Positions 24,176 through 32,905 of a stretch of 64,000 bases of DNA are shown here, in pieces. The DNA comes from Thermomonospora echinospora (GTDB taxonomy: Bacteria > Actinomycetota > Actinomycetes > Streptosporangiales > Streptosporangiaceae). Below the pieces are notes generated by a model that was not told the DNA's origin, did not search any database, and saw only the letters and a list, made by a program, of their open reading frames with translations. A program made the position numbers and the translations under genes. The stretch is from positions 99,662-163,661 of the forward strand of contig NZ_FNVO01000001.1 in assembly GCF_900108175.1 (NCBI RefSeq). The letters run 5' to 3'. Numbering within the stretch: position 1 is the first letter of the stretch; every line of letters starts with the position of its first letter.

Positions 24176-25476
24176 GCCGCGCCGGGTCCCGCCGGGCCGC
24201 GCCGGACCCGCTGGGCTTCGAGGTCCCGCTGTGGCGGGCGATCGCGGTCTTCCGGGCCGTCGCGCTGGGGTACGCCGGCGCCCTCATCCTGAGCAACGCC
24301 GACGAGTACCGCAGCCGGGCCGGCGGCTGGGCGGTGCTCGCCGTCATGGCGCTGTGGACGGCGTACGCGAGCTACGCCTACGCCGAGCCGGCCCGGCGCC
24401 GCCTGCCGCTGCTGGCCGCGGATCTGGCGGTGGCCGCCGGCTGCCTGCTCGCCACCGCCTGGGTGGAGCGTCCGGAACGGATCGCCGAGGGGGCGCCCAC
24501 GCTGCCGCTGGCCTGGGTGGCGGCCTCGGTGCTGGCCTGGGGCGTCTCCGGCGGCAAACGGCTGGGCCTGCTGGCCGCCACGCTGATCGGCATCGCCGGG
24601 ATCACCGTGCACGGCGTCTCCGGGCGCGGGTTCGTGCCGAGCCACGCCACCTTCAACGGCGTCGTGCTGGTGCTGATGGCCGGGTTCGTGGCCGGGCACG
24701 TCGCCAGGCTCGGCGCCAAGGCCGAGGCCCGGCTCGCCCGGGCGGTCGAGCTGGAGGCGGCCACCCGCGAGCGGGAACGGCTGGCCCGCGACATCCACGA
24801 CTCGGTCCTGCAGGTGCTCACGCTGGTCCAGCGGCGTGCCGAACGCATGCGCGGGGAGCTGTCGGACCTGTCCCGGCGCGCGGCCGAGTCCCAGGCGGCG
24901 CCCGGCTCTGCGGAACGGCCGGATCGCGACCGCGATCCGGCGCCGCAGGTGCTGGCCCTGGTCCGGCGGCGCGGCGAAGAGCTGGGCGGGGAGGCCGCCG
25001 AGCTGGGACGGCTGGCCGGCGAGCAGGAGGCGGCGCTGCGCGCCCTGATCGGCCTCACACCCGAGGCCGCCGAATCCGGCGGCGGCACCGACCTCGACCT
25101 GCGCGCGCTGCTGGCCGCCCGCTCGTCCACGACGGTCACCGTGTCCACGCCGGCCACGCCGGTCCGGCTGCCCGCCCCCGCGGCCCGGGAGATCGACGCC
25201 GCGGTGGGCGCCGCCCTGGACAACGTGCGCCGTCACTGCGACCCCGGCGCGCGCGCCTGGGTGCTGCTGGAGGACGGTCCGGGCGAGGTCACGGTGAGCG
25301 TCCGCGACGACGGGCCCGGCATGCCCGCCGGCCGTCTCGCCGAGGCCGCGGCCGGCGGACGGCTGGGGATCGCCCAGTCGATCAAGGGCCGGATCCGTGA
25401 TCTGGGCGGCCGGGTATCGGTGATCTCGGCCCCCGGAGAGGGCACCGAGATCGAGATGACCGTGCCGCTGCCCTGA
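24172..25476 (+). CDS. macS: MacS-type sensor histidine kinase with internal duplication
   Basis: A 434-aa membrane histidine kinase of the NarL-partner type (HisKA_3). Seen: four or more N-terminal membrane helices (to about residue 185), the H box ERERLARDIHDSVLQVL with His209, and the ATPase N box AALDNVRRHC and G box DDGPGMPAGR. The dimerisation helix occurs twice: residues about 212-241 and 257-286 are similar (QVLTLVQRR, QVLALVRRR), exactly 45 codons apart, and only the first copy keeps the His. The probable partner regulator is at 29807-30514. GTG overlaps the acyltransferase stop. Confidence 0.85.
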   Translation: MSRAGSRRAAPDPLGFEVPLWRAIAVFRAVALGYAGALILSNADEYRSRAGGWAVLAVMALWTAYASYAYAEPARRRLPLLAADLAVAAGCLLATAWVERPERIAEGAPTLPLAWVAASVLAWGVSGGKRLGLLAATLIGIAGITVHGVSGRGFVPSHATFNGVVLVLMAGFVAGHVARLGAKAEARLARAVELEAATRERERLARDIHDSVLQVLTLVQRRAERMRGELSDLSRRAAESQAAPGSAERPDRDRDPAPQVLALVRRRGEELGGEAAELGRLAGEQEAALRALIGLTPEAAESGGGTDLDLRALLAARSSTTVTVSTPATPVRLPAPAAREIDAAVGAALDNVRRHCDPGARAWVLLEDGPGEVTVSVRDDGPGMPAGRLAEAAAGGRLGIAQSIKGRIRDLGGRVSVISAPGEGTEIEMTVPLP

Positions 25477-25548
25477 AATCCCGGTTTACGGCGGCTTAAC
25501 GGGACGGCGCCCATGATGGGCCTGCCGAACCGATGCCGAGGGAGAACC

Positions 25549-26151
25549 ATGCCCGACGAAGACGACAAGCGCGTCGCCGGACCCGACTCCGGCGAGCCCC
25601 GGCAGGGGCCGCCCGCCGGGCCCCCGCAGCCCCCGCCCGCGGCCCCGGCACCGTCCGCCGGACCGGCTTCGGCCGCCCCGGGCCCCGCCGGTCAACCGCA
25701 CCCTCCGGGCCAGGCGTCCCCCGCCGCCCCGCCCCCGCAGCCGGGCCAGGCGCCGCCGGGCGCACCGGCACCGGAGCAACCCGCGGCGGCCTTCCATGCG
25801 CCGCCTCCCCCTCCCGGCGGAGGCAAGTGGCGCGGGCAGGCCCGGGAGTGGGGACGCAGCCGGCCCCTGCAACTGCTGGCGGCCGGAGTCGCCGGCGCGA
25901 TCATCGGCGGCGGCGCCGTCGGCCTGCTGGACCTCCTGGACGACCGTGGCGACGAGCACCATGTGCGGATGATCGACCGTGGCGGCCCGTATGGTCCGTA
26001 CGGGCCGTATGGACCGGGCTGGCGCCGGTGGGGTCCCGAGCAGGACGAGGACTGGCGTGGGCGTATGCCGCCCGAATGGCGGCTTCCCCGGCGGCTCCCG
26101 CCCACCGAGCCCCCGACCGCCCCCGCACCCTCGCCCACCCCGACGAACTGA
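25549..26151 (+). CDS. Proline-rich single-pass membrane protein, unknown function
   Basis: A 200-aa protein not assigned to a family. Seen: about 95 residues of Pro/Ala-rich sequence, one membrane helix (LLAAGVAGAIIGGGAVGLL, about 107-126), then a short outer part with the repeat YGPYGPYGP and a Pro-rich tail. AGGGAGAA precedes the ATG. It may belong to the MacS transcript, 72 bases upstream; actinobacterial MacRS systems are reported to control membrane proteins, so it could be a target, but this is inference. Confidence 0.6.
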   Translation: MPDEDDKRVAGPDSGEPRQGPPAGPPQPPPAAPAPSAGPASAAPGPAGQPHPPGQASPAAPPPQPGQAPPGAPAPEQPAAAFHAPPPPPGGGKWRGQAREWGRSRPLQLLAAGVAGAIIGGGAVGLLDLLDDRGDEHHVRMIDRGGPYGPYGPYGPGWRRWGPEQDEDWRGRMPPEWRLPRRLPPTEPPTAPAPSPTPTN

Positions 26152-26196
26152 TCGGAACGAACCGGCCGGGGTGAGCCGACTCGGCGGGAACGCCCC

Positions 26197-26330
26197 GGAC
26201 TGCGGTCCGCCGGCCCGGCAGGACGCCGCCGGCCGGTTTGTTCGGAAGGAACGTCCTGGACTGCGGTCCGCTGTCCGGCAGGACGCCGCCGCCCGGCCGG
26301 TCTGTCCGGCGGGTTCGTCCGGTGGTGCGG
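26197..26330. repeat. Imperfect direct repeat between convergent genes
   Basis: Two copies of a unit beginning GGACTGCGGTCCGC (26197 and 26258, period 61) with the shared following part GGCAGGACGCCGCCG and a variable GGCCGGT end. Each unit contains the small palindrome GGACTGCGGTCC. The location between convergent stops suggests a role in termination or simple local duplication. Confidence 0.55.
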
Positions 26331-26342
26331 CCGGGCGGTTGT

Positions 26343-28955
26343 TCAGTGGGGGTCGGGGGTCTGGTCTCGGGCCGCTTCCGTGGGAGTCTCCGGCGGGATG
26401 CCGGGCGCCTGTCCGTTCAGGACCGGGGGCAGGGTGAGCTGTACCTTGCCGCGGTCGCGGTGGGCGGCCAGCGCGCTGCGGTGGTAGGCCTCGACCTGGT
26501 GGGCGAAGTCGTCGTCGGCGTAGATCCGCCCGTCCACCAGCGGACCCCGGCGGCCCTCGATGACCGCCGCGATGTCCTCGCCCTGGAGGGTCTTGTGGGT
26601 CTCCAGGGCGTGGGCGAGGGCCAGCACCGCCCTGCGGTCGGCCTTGAGCAGCTCCTCGGCCCGGGCCAGCAGTGCGCCGAGCTGGTCCTCGATGCGGTCG
26701 GCGAGCTGCCGGCGCATCTCCTGCTCGGCCTCCTTGGCGCCCTTGCCGCCGCCCGGGGCGCCCATGCCGAGCTGAGTGCTGACGGCATGGGAGGACACCG
26801 TGGAGCCCATGCCCCAGTAGCCCTCCATCAGCGAGGCCACCCGGGTGGCGGCCTCCAGATCCCCGGAGACTCCTGAGGAGCTGTCGCCGCCGAAGAACAT
26901 CCGCTCGCCGGCCAGCGAGGCGAGCGAGACCAGGATGTCGGCCTCGTACTCGCTGCGCCACTGGGTGAACTGGTCCTCGGCCGGGATACTGGCGACCATC
27001 CCCAGGTACTCCGCGCCCTTCTCGATGGTGGCAATGTCGATCTCCAGATGGCGGCGCACCCGGTAGGCGACGACCGCGTGGCAGGCCTCGTGCACCGCCG
27101 TGGCGTGCCGTTCCCGCTCGTGGTACTCCACGCCCTCGGGCGGGCCGAGGCTCTTGAGCTGCTTGGCCCGCATCACGTCCGCCCAGGTGATCACCTCGCG
27201 GTCGTCCCGGGTGGCGATGATCAGCGCCTCGTTGACCAGGTCCTTGATGGTCGCCCCGGTGGCGTACGGGGTGATGGTGGCCAGCTTGTCGACTTGTTCG
27301 GGGGTGAGCTCGTGCCGCACCTTGGCGAAGTAGCCCTCGTAGGTGCGGACCCGGCCGGCCTTGGCGGGGTAGCCGACCTTGTAGATGCGGTCGATGCGGC
27401 CGGGCCGCAGCAGCGCCTCGTCCAGGGCCTGCGGCATGTTCGTGGCCATCATGACCAGGATCCGGTACTTGGGCGGCGGCTTGGGCTTCATGCCCAGCAG
27501 CCGCCGCACGTACCGGTTGACGATCCCGCGCGGCTTCTTCAGCCCCGACAGCTCGGTGAGGAGCGCCTGCAGGGTGCCCATGTCGCCGCCCCCGCCGCCC
27601 ATGCCGCCCATGAAGAACCGGTCACGGCGGACGCCGGGCTCGGCGGCCGGTGTCATGCCGTCCAGGACCAGCTGCCGGCGCGCGTCCGGCGACAGGTACG
27701 ACAGGCCGTGGCAGCCGGCGGCCTGGAATGCCGCCGGCGGCCCGGAGCCGGCGGGACGGCCGCCCGGCCCGACCTGGGCGAGGGCTCCCCGGCGGCCGAG
27801 GGAGTCGGCCTCGTCGAAGAACACGATGACCCCGCCGTACCGCAGCGCCAGCTTGCGCAGCTTGCGGAACAGCGACTTGACCTTCAGCACCCCGACGCCC
27901 ATGAACATCTGGACGAACGCGCCGGGATCGACGAACACGTACGGCTTGCCGGTTTCGCCCGCCACCGCCTCGGCCATCAGCGTCTTGCCGGTGCCGGGCG
28001 GCCCCCACAGCAGGATGCCGCCGGGCACGTAGCCGCCCCGCTCCTCGATCTCCCGCGGCCGTTCCAGGAAGACGATGTTCTCCTTGACCCGCTCGACCAC
28101 GTGGTCCTGGCCCCACACGTCGTCGAAGCGGGTCGTGATGTCATCGGGCATGTAGGTGTCGATCCCGCCCCGCGACAGGAACCAGAACAGGCCGACGAAC
28201 TGGATGATGATCACGAAGAACAGGAACACGATCTGCAACAGGAACGGCAGCGCCTGCCACAGCAGCGCCGGGGCCTCGAACAGCGCCAGCACCGGCGAGG
28301 TGTCCAGGACCTTGCCGGTCACCACCGCCGCGACGGCGATCCACAGCAGCCACACCGTGGCCCGCCAGACCCGGAACCGGGTCCACGGGCTGAACCGGCG
28401 GTGCGTGAACCGTTCGAACCCGCCGAACACCCGGTGCGTCCAGAACCGGTGGTAGCGCGACCACCGCTCACTGACCAGGAAGTGGACCTGCCGGACGAGT
28501 TCCAGCCCGGCGAGCACGAACACCCAGGCCGCGTCCCGGGACTGCATCCGCATCGCCTCGGTGAACGGCAGCAGCGGGTTGTCGGCCATCGCCGCCCACA
28601 CCAGCACGAACCAGATCAGCGTCAGCAGCAGCAGGTACTTGACCCGGTCCCACGGCGGCAGCCTCCGCCGGGTCGGCCGCTCGGCACCGTGCGGGGTGTC
28701 GCCGGGCGGCCGCAGCCCCTCCCGCCCCTCGTCCACGACCGCCTGCGCGGTCCCCGCCGTTCCGTCCGCCACCGCCTGTGCCGGACTGGCCGTGCCGGCT
28801 TCGGCCGCCTGCGCAGAGGCGGTCGGCGTGGCCGGGGCCGCTGCGGTGAGCGGCTCCCGCGGCGCCGCTTCGCCGGGAACGTTCCCGGTGGGCGGATCCT
28901 GGGACGGGGCTCCGGGAGCCTTGTCGCCGTGTCGCTTGCGTCGCCGGAAGATCAT
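26343..28955 (-). CDS. FtsH-like membrane AAA+ metalloprotease, divergent
   Basis: An 870-aa ATP-dependent zinc protease related to FtsH. Seen: an N-terminal Ala/Pro-rich cytoplasmic part, membrane helices from about residue 105 to 260, Walker A GPPGTGKT (about 310), Walker B VIVFFDEAD, an insert of roughly 70 residues after Walker B that includes a GGMGGGGGDMG run, the arginine-finger segment RPGRIDR, and the protease motif HEACH (about 620). It has more predicted helices than the two of classic FtsH. The ATG overlaps the stop of the lipoprotein gene (ATGA), so the two are coupled. A housekeeping ftsH is expected elsewhere. Confidence 0.85.
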   Translation of the reverse strand: MIFRRRKRHGDKAPGAPSQDPPTGNVPGEAAPREPLTAAAPATPTASAQAAEAGTASPAQAVADGTAGTAQAVVDEGREGLRPPGDTPHGAERPTRRRLPPWDRVKYLLLLTLIWFVLVWAAMADNPLLPFTEAMRMQSRDAAWVFVLAGLELVRQVHFLVSERWSRYHRFWTHRVFGGFERFTHRRFSPWTRFRVWRATVWLLWIAVAAVVTGKVLDTSPVLALFEAPALLWQALPFLLQIVFLFFVIIIQFVGLFWFLSRGGIDTYMPDDITTRFDDVWGQDHVVERVKENIVFLERPREIEERGGYVPGGILLWGPPGTGKTLMAEAVAGETGKPYVFVDPGAFVQMFMGVGVLKVKSLFRKLRKLALRYGGVIVFFDEADSLGRRGALAQVGPGGRPAGSGPPAAFQAAGCHGLSYLSPDARRQLVLDGMTPAAEPGVRRDRFFMGGMGGGGGDMGTLQALLTELSGLKKPRGIVNRYVRRLLGMKPKPPPKYRILVMMATNMPQALDEALLRPGRIDRIYKVGYPAKAGRVRTYEGYFAKVRHELTPEQVDKLATITPYATGATIKDLVNEALIIATRDDREVITWADVMRAKQLKSLGPPEGVEYHERERHATAVHEACHAVVAYRVRRHLEIDIATIEKGAEYLGMVASIPAEDQFTQWRSEYEADILVSLASLAGERMFFGGDSSSGVSGDLEAATRVASLMEGYWGMGSTVSSHAVSTQLGMGAPGGGKGAKEAEQEMRRQLADRIEDQLGALLARAEELLKADRRAVLALAHALETHKTLQGEDIAAVIEGRRGPLVDGRIYADDDFAHQVEAYHRSALAAHRDRGKVQLTLPPVLNGQAPGIPPETPTEAARDQTPDPH

Positions 28956-29668
28956 GGGCGGATCCTCACCGTGAAGGACTCGGCGATCGAGTCGAACTCG
29001 CCCTTGCGCTCCTTGTAGCACCGTGCGGAGCAGCGCAGGACCAGGACGTACAGGCGGCCCTCATCGCTGGCGTAGGCCGTCACGTCGAAGGTCTGCAGCA
29101 CCGGCAGCGGCGGTACCTGGTAGTTGTAGGCGACGCGCACGCCGCGCAGCCCGTCGCCCGGCTTGAGCGTGTCGTCGCGCAGCAGCTCGAACCCGGTGAG
29201 CAGGGCGCCGCGTTCGGCGGCCGCCGTCCGAGCCTCCTCGGTGACCGGCAGGAAGGCGTTCCGCATCAGGTTGAGCGAGACCGTCGCGTGCTGCTCGTCG
29301 GTCAGCTCGCGGACGAGGGCGTACGCGAACGGCTCGTCGCTGCCCCACCCGTACAGGTGGCTGGGATCGGGGGGGTCACCGGCGTCATAGGCGATCGACC
29401 AGCTCAGCCTGCGGTTCAGCTCGGCGGTGGCCGAATCGGGATCGGCGTCGCTGAGCACGGCCTCCAGCGCCGGCTGGTCGATCCTTTTCCATTCCGCGGG
29501 GACTTTGAAGTAAGTCCTCACCTTGGAGTTCTTGACATAAGTGTATTCGGATGCTCCGCACCCGGAAGCCGCCACCAGCAGTGCCGTGACCAGCGCGGAC
29601 CGCAGTGCGACCGAGCGAGCGGCCGAACGAACGGGAGTGTCGCCCGCGCGCCTTCCTGGGATCCTCAT
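28952..29668 (-). CDS. Lipoprotein coupled to the FtsH-like protease
   Basis: A 238-aa lipoprotein of unknown function. Seen: a basic start, a hydrophobic h-region ending AASGC, with Cys37 as the lipidation site, then a soluble domain (RTYFKVPAEWKRID, DVTAYASDEGRLYVLVLRC). The domain resembles PsbP/LpqN-like folds in general layout, which is only an impression. Two Cys near the C-terminus (RCSARC) may be bonded. Translation is coupled to the protease by ATGA, so it is probably a partner or substrate adaptor outside the membrane. Confidence 0.75.
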   Translation of the reverse strand: MRIPGRRAGDTPVRSAARSVALRSALVTALLVAASGCGASEYTYVKNSKVRTYFKVPAEWKRIDQPALEAVLSDADPDSATAELNRRLSWSIAYDAGDPPDPSHLYGWGSDEPFAYALVRELTDEQHATVSLNLMRNAFLPVTEEARTAAAERGALLTGFELLRDDTLKPGDGLRGVRVAYNYQVPPLPVLQTFDVTAYASDEGRLYVLVLRCSARCYKERKGEFDSIAESFTVRIRP

Positions 29669-29806
29669 ATGCCCTCCGGAGCGTGCCGGCGACGGGAACG
29701 CCACCTCCCGTCTCCTGCGAGTATGAACGCAAATGCCTATTACGACCAGATAGCCGTCCGATAACGCGGTTATTTCGCGATCCGGGGCTGTCCTAGGGTG
29801 GCGTCC

Positions 29807-30514
29807 GTGGAGCGGGCGAGCGAGCAAAGCGGCAGGCCGGAGCCCCCGTCGCGGCCGGTGCGGGTGATGGTCGTCGACGACCACCCGATGTGGCGCGACG
29901 CGGTGGCCCGGGATCTGGCCGAGGCCGGCCACGAGGTCGTCGCCACGGCGGGGGAGGGCAGAGCCGCCATCCGGATCGCGGCCGCCGCCCGCCCCGAGGT
30001 GGCTGTCGTCGATCTGCAACTGCCCGACATCAGCGGGGTCGAGGTGGCCCGCGCCCTGGCCGCGCCCGGCGCGGACGGCGAGCCGGTGGTGCGGGTGCTG
30101 GTGCTGTCGGCCAGCGGGGAGCAGCAGGACGTGCTGGACGCCGTCAAGGCGGGCGCCACCGGTTACCTGCTCAAGTCCGCCGCCCGTGAGGAGTTCCTGG
30201 ACGCGGTGCGCCGCACGGCCGAGGGCGATGCGGTCTTCACCCCGGGCCTGGCGGGACTGGTGCTCGGCGAGTACCGCAGGCTGGCCGCCGCGCCCCGCCA
30301 CCGAGACGACGACACCCCCCGGCTGACCGAGCGCGAGACCGAGGTGCTGCGGCTGGTCGCCAAGGGGCTGACCTACAAGCAGATCGCCCAGCGGCTGGTG
30401 CTGTCGCACCGCACCGTGCAGAACCACGTCCAGAACACCCTGAACAAGCTGCAACTGCACAACCGCGTCGAACTGGTCCGGTACGCCATCGAAAAGGGCC
30501 TCGACCAGGACTGA
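29807..30514 (+). CDS. macR: MacR-type NarL/LuxR response regulator
   Basis: A response regulator of about 235 aa. Seen: receiver residues VVDDHPM, the phosphoacceptor in VVDLQLPD, LSAS and the conserved Lys in YLLKSA, then a LuxR helix-turn-helix (LTERETEVLRLVAKGLTYKQIAQRL region). It is the probable partner of the MacS kinase at 24172, separated by four genes. A TAGGGT element at 29794-29799 overlaps the GTG at 29798, so a leaderless start at GTG 29807 is preferred. An ATAACGCGGTTAT inverted repeat at 29761-29773 lies in the promoter. Confidence 0.85.
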   Translation: MERASEQSGRPEPPSRPVRVMVVDDHPMWRDAVARDLAEAGHEVVATAGEGRAAIRIAAAARPEVAVVDLQLPDISGVEVARALAAPGADGEPVVRVLVLSASGEQQDVLDAVKAGATGYLLKSAAREEFLDAVRRTAEGDAVFTPGLAGLVLGEYRRLAAAPRHRDDDTPRLTERETEVLRLVAKGLTYKQIAQRLVLSHRTVQNHVQNTLNKLQLHNRVELVRYAIEKGLDQD

Positions 30515-30619
30515 CCGGCAACCGCCGGAACTACTTCCGAACCGGATGAACCAGGATGTCCGTCCTGGCGTCCAAGAAACGGGGCCCGTCATGCAGGGCC
30601 GTGACACTGGGAGGCGCCC

Positions 30620-31549
30620 GTGGACGCGCTCGCTGTGGACGTGTTCGCCGGAACAGGCGACACCTGGGGGATCTCCGGACCCGACTTCCTCCTCATCTAT
30701 GTCGCCGCGGCCATAGTGCTGCTCGGCGCCGCCCTGGCGGCGCGGCGGTGGGCGTGCCGGGGCCGCCCCCCGCAGGGCGACCTGGACGCCTACGAACTGG
30801 CGTACCTGGTCGGCGGGATGCGCCGGGCGGTCGCCGCCTCGGTGGCCGCGCTGCGCGCCGAGGGCGCGATCAACGTCGCCAGGAAGGGCAAGCTGCGTGA
30901 CGTCCGCGAGCCGCAGACCTCACGCACCGAACTGGACCAGGCCGTCTTCGCCGAGGTACGGCACCTGGACCGGCCCGGCGTCCGCCAGATCGGCAACATG
31001 TCCAAGGTGCGGGCCGCCGCCGACCGGATCCGCGACGGGCTCGTCGCCAAGGGGCTGCTGGCCGGCCCCGCCGAACGCGCCCAGGCCCGGCTGGCCACGG
31101 TGCCACTGCTGATTCTGCTGGCGATCGGAGTGGTCCGGCTGGTGGCCGGGCTGCAGAACCACCGGCCCGTCTGGTTCCTGGTCATCGCCATGGGCGTGGT
31201 CGCGGTCGTCACCGCGGTGCTGTGGCTGAGGCAGCCCGGCCTGCTGCGCGCCGGCACCGCCGCCCTCGACGCGGCCCGCGCCCGCAACGCGCATCTCAAC
31301 CCGACGGTGCGCCCGGCCTGGACGACGTACGGGGCCGAGGGAGCGGCGTTCGGCGTGGCGCTGTTCGGCGCGGCCGCCCTGACGGGCATCGACCCGCTCT
31401 TCGCGGAGGAGGCGGAGCTGGCCAAGCAGCTGGCAGCCGGCTCCGGCGGCGGCAGCTCATCCAGCGGGGCGTCCTGTGCGGGCGCAAGCAGTTGCGGAGG
31501 CGGCGGCGGTTGCGGCGGCGGCGGTTGCGGTGGCGGCTGCGGCGGCTGA
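30620..31549 (+). CDS. TIGR04222-type membrane protein with Gly/Cys-rich C-terminal tail
   Basis: A 309-aa membrane protein. Seen: a helix at about 22-42; a cytoplasmic region (about 45-155) with AYLVGGMRRAVAASVAALRAEGAI, as in the TIGR04222 family; two helices at about 158-205; then a soluble part and a terminal tail. The tail is Ser/Gly-rich with five cysteines (286, 292, 298, 303, 307) separated by 5, 5, 4 and 3 residues, ending GGGCGG. The next gene encodes a DUF692 oxidase, the enzyme class that modifies Cys in peptide substrates, so the tail is inferred to be its substrate. GGGAGG precedes the GTG start. Confidence 0.85.
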   Translation: MDALAVDVFAGTGDTWGISGPDFLLIYVAAAIVLLGAALAARRWACRGRPPQGDLDAYELAYLVGGMRRAVAASVAALRAEGAINVARKGKLRDVREPQTSRTELDQAVFAEVRHLDRPGVRQIGNMSKVRAAADRIRDGLVAKGLLAGPAERAQARLATVPLLILLAIGVVRLVAGLQNHRPVWFLVIAMGVVAVVTAVLWLRQPGLLRAGTAALDAARARNAHLNPTVRPAWTTYGAEGAAFGVALFGAAALTGIDPLFAEEAELAKQLAAGSGGGSSSSGASCAGASSCGGGGGCGGGGCGGGCGG

Positions 31550-31557
31550 CCGGGGAC

Positions 31558-32403
31558 ATGGACGAAGGAACACGGCACAGGGACGACCCGCCGCCCGGCC
31601 TGGGGGTCGGCATCGGCTGGCGGCCCGAGATCGCCGGCTTCGTGGCCGGGCTGCCCGGGCTGCGCTTCACCGAGGTGATCGCCGAGTCGGTGCACCGGGA
31701 CCATCCGCCGTCCGGCCTGACGGCGTTGCGCGACCGCGGTGTCCGGATCGTCCCGCACGGGGTGCGGCTGTCGCTGGGCGGGGCCGAGCCGGTGGCGGCC
31801 GAGCGGGTGGCGCACCTGGCCGCCACCGCCGAGCTGCTGCGGGCCCCGCTGGTCAGTGAGCACGTCGCGTTCGTCCGGGCGGACGGGATGGAGGCCGGGC
31901 ACCTGCTGCCGGTGCCGCGCACCAGGGCCGCCCTGGACGCGCTGACCGACAACATCCGGCGCACCTGCGCCGAGCTGCCGGTGCCGCTGGCCGTCGAGCC
32001 CATCGCGGCGCTGTTCGACTGGCCCGACGCCGAGTACGACGAGGCGGACTTCCTCACCGAGCTGCTGGAGCGCACCGACGCCCTGCTGCTGCTCGATATC
32101 GCCAACGTCCACGCCAACGCCCGCAACCGCGGCGAGGACCCGCTCGTCCTGCTCGACCGGCTGCCCCTGGAACGCGTCGCCTACTGTCATGTCGCCGGGG
32201 GCAGGCAGCACGAGGGGCTCTACCACGACACCCACACCGACCCCGTCCCGGCCGAGGTGCTGGCGCTGGTGAGGGAGCTGGCGGCCCGGCACCGCCCGCC
32301 GGGCTTCCTGCTGGAGCGCGACGGCCGCTATCCGCCCGCGGCCGACCTGCGCGCCGAGCTGGACGCCATCGCCGGCGCCGCCGGGCTGGCGGTGATCACG
32401 TGA
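31558..32403 (+). CDS. DUF692 multinuclear non-heme iron oxidase (MNIO, MbnB/BufB-like)
   Basis: A 281-aa TIM-barrel enzyme of the DUF692 family. Characterised relatives (MbnB, TglH, ChrH, bufferin enzymes) use two or three iron ions and O2 to convert Cys or neighbouring residues of peptides. Seen: the expected ligand pattern, PHGVRLSLG (His67), SEH (Glu101, His102), AVEPIAALF (Glu147), LLDIANVHANA (Asp180, Asn183, His185), CHVAGG (His211), DTHTD (His226) and LERDG (Glu253, Asp255). It starts 8 bases after the TIGR04222 gene and overlaps the partner gene in GTGA. Which modification it makes is not predictable from sequence. Confidence 0.9.
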   Translation: MDEGTRHRDDPPPGLGVGIGWRPEIAGFVAGLPGLRFTEVIAESVHRDHPPSGLTALRDRGVRIVPHGVRLSLGGAEPVAAERVAHLAATAELLRAPLVSEHVAFVRADGMEAGHLLPVPRTRAALDALTDNIRRTCAELPVPLAVEPIAALFDWPDAEYDEADFLTELLERTDALLLLDIANVHANARNRGEDPLVLLDRLPLERVAYCHVAGGRQHEGLYHDTHTDPVPAEVLALVRELAARHRPPGFLLERDGRYPPAADLRAELDAIAGAAGLAVIT

Positions 32404-32900
32404 CGGGGTTCGCGCCGGACGCGGCCTCGTCGGCGCCGCAGCCGGCGGATGCGCCGGCGGGCGGGCGGGAGGAGCTGGCGGCCGCCCAGCGGGCGCTGGT
32501 GGCCGCGCTGGTGGCGGGCGGGCCGCTGCCGCCGGGCTTCGACGCCGAACGGGTCGGGGCCGCCGCCCGGGCGCTGCTGCGCAAGCGGGCCGGAGAGGTG
32601 GCGCGCGCCTGGCCCGTGCTGGCCGCCGCCTACGGGCCGCAGTGGGCGCGCGAGTTCGGACGGTGGGCCTCCGGCCGGCCGACTCGGGGCTCGTGGCGGG
32701 ACGGCTGGGACTTCGCCCGCGCCCACCGCGACTCGCTGCCGCCCGCCGCCGTCTGCGAGCTGGTCCTCACCGAGGCCCGATGGGCCTACGACGGGCGGGA
32801 CGACCCTCGGCCGCGGCGGTTCGGGGTGCGCCGGATCCCCGGCGGGCTGGTGCTGATCGCCTTCGGCCGGGTCAGAACGGTCCGGCGCACCCCGAACTGA
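32400..32900 (+). CDS. MNIO partner protein (SCO6045-like)
   Basis: A 166-aa protein translated from a GTG overlapping the DUF692 stop. Seen: an Ala/Pro-rich start, then a helical domain with LAAAQRALVAALVAGG, ARALLRKRAGEVARAWPVLAAAYG and a WRDGWDFARAH segment, ending in a small basic domain (RIPGGLVLIAFGRVRTVRR). MNIO enzymes usually need a small partner that presents the substrate (MbnC, TglI, DUF2063 types); size, position and the helical N-terminal part suggest that role. Homology is inferred, not aligned. Confidence 0.75.
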   Translation: MTGFAPDAASSAPQPADAPAGGREELAAAQRALVAALVAGGPLPPGFDAERVGAAARALLRKRAGEVARAWPVLAAAYGPQWAREFGRWASGRPTRGSWRDGWDFARAHRDSLPPAAVCELVLTEARWAYDGRDDPRPRRFGVRRIPGGLVLIAFGRVRTVRRTPN

Positions 32901-32905
32901 CGCTA

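Noticed and set aside
24921-24938. Palindrome GGATCGCG-AC-CGCGATCC as an operator
   Set aside because: It lies inside the MacS coding region at the duplication join and is better explained as part of that event.
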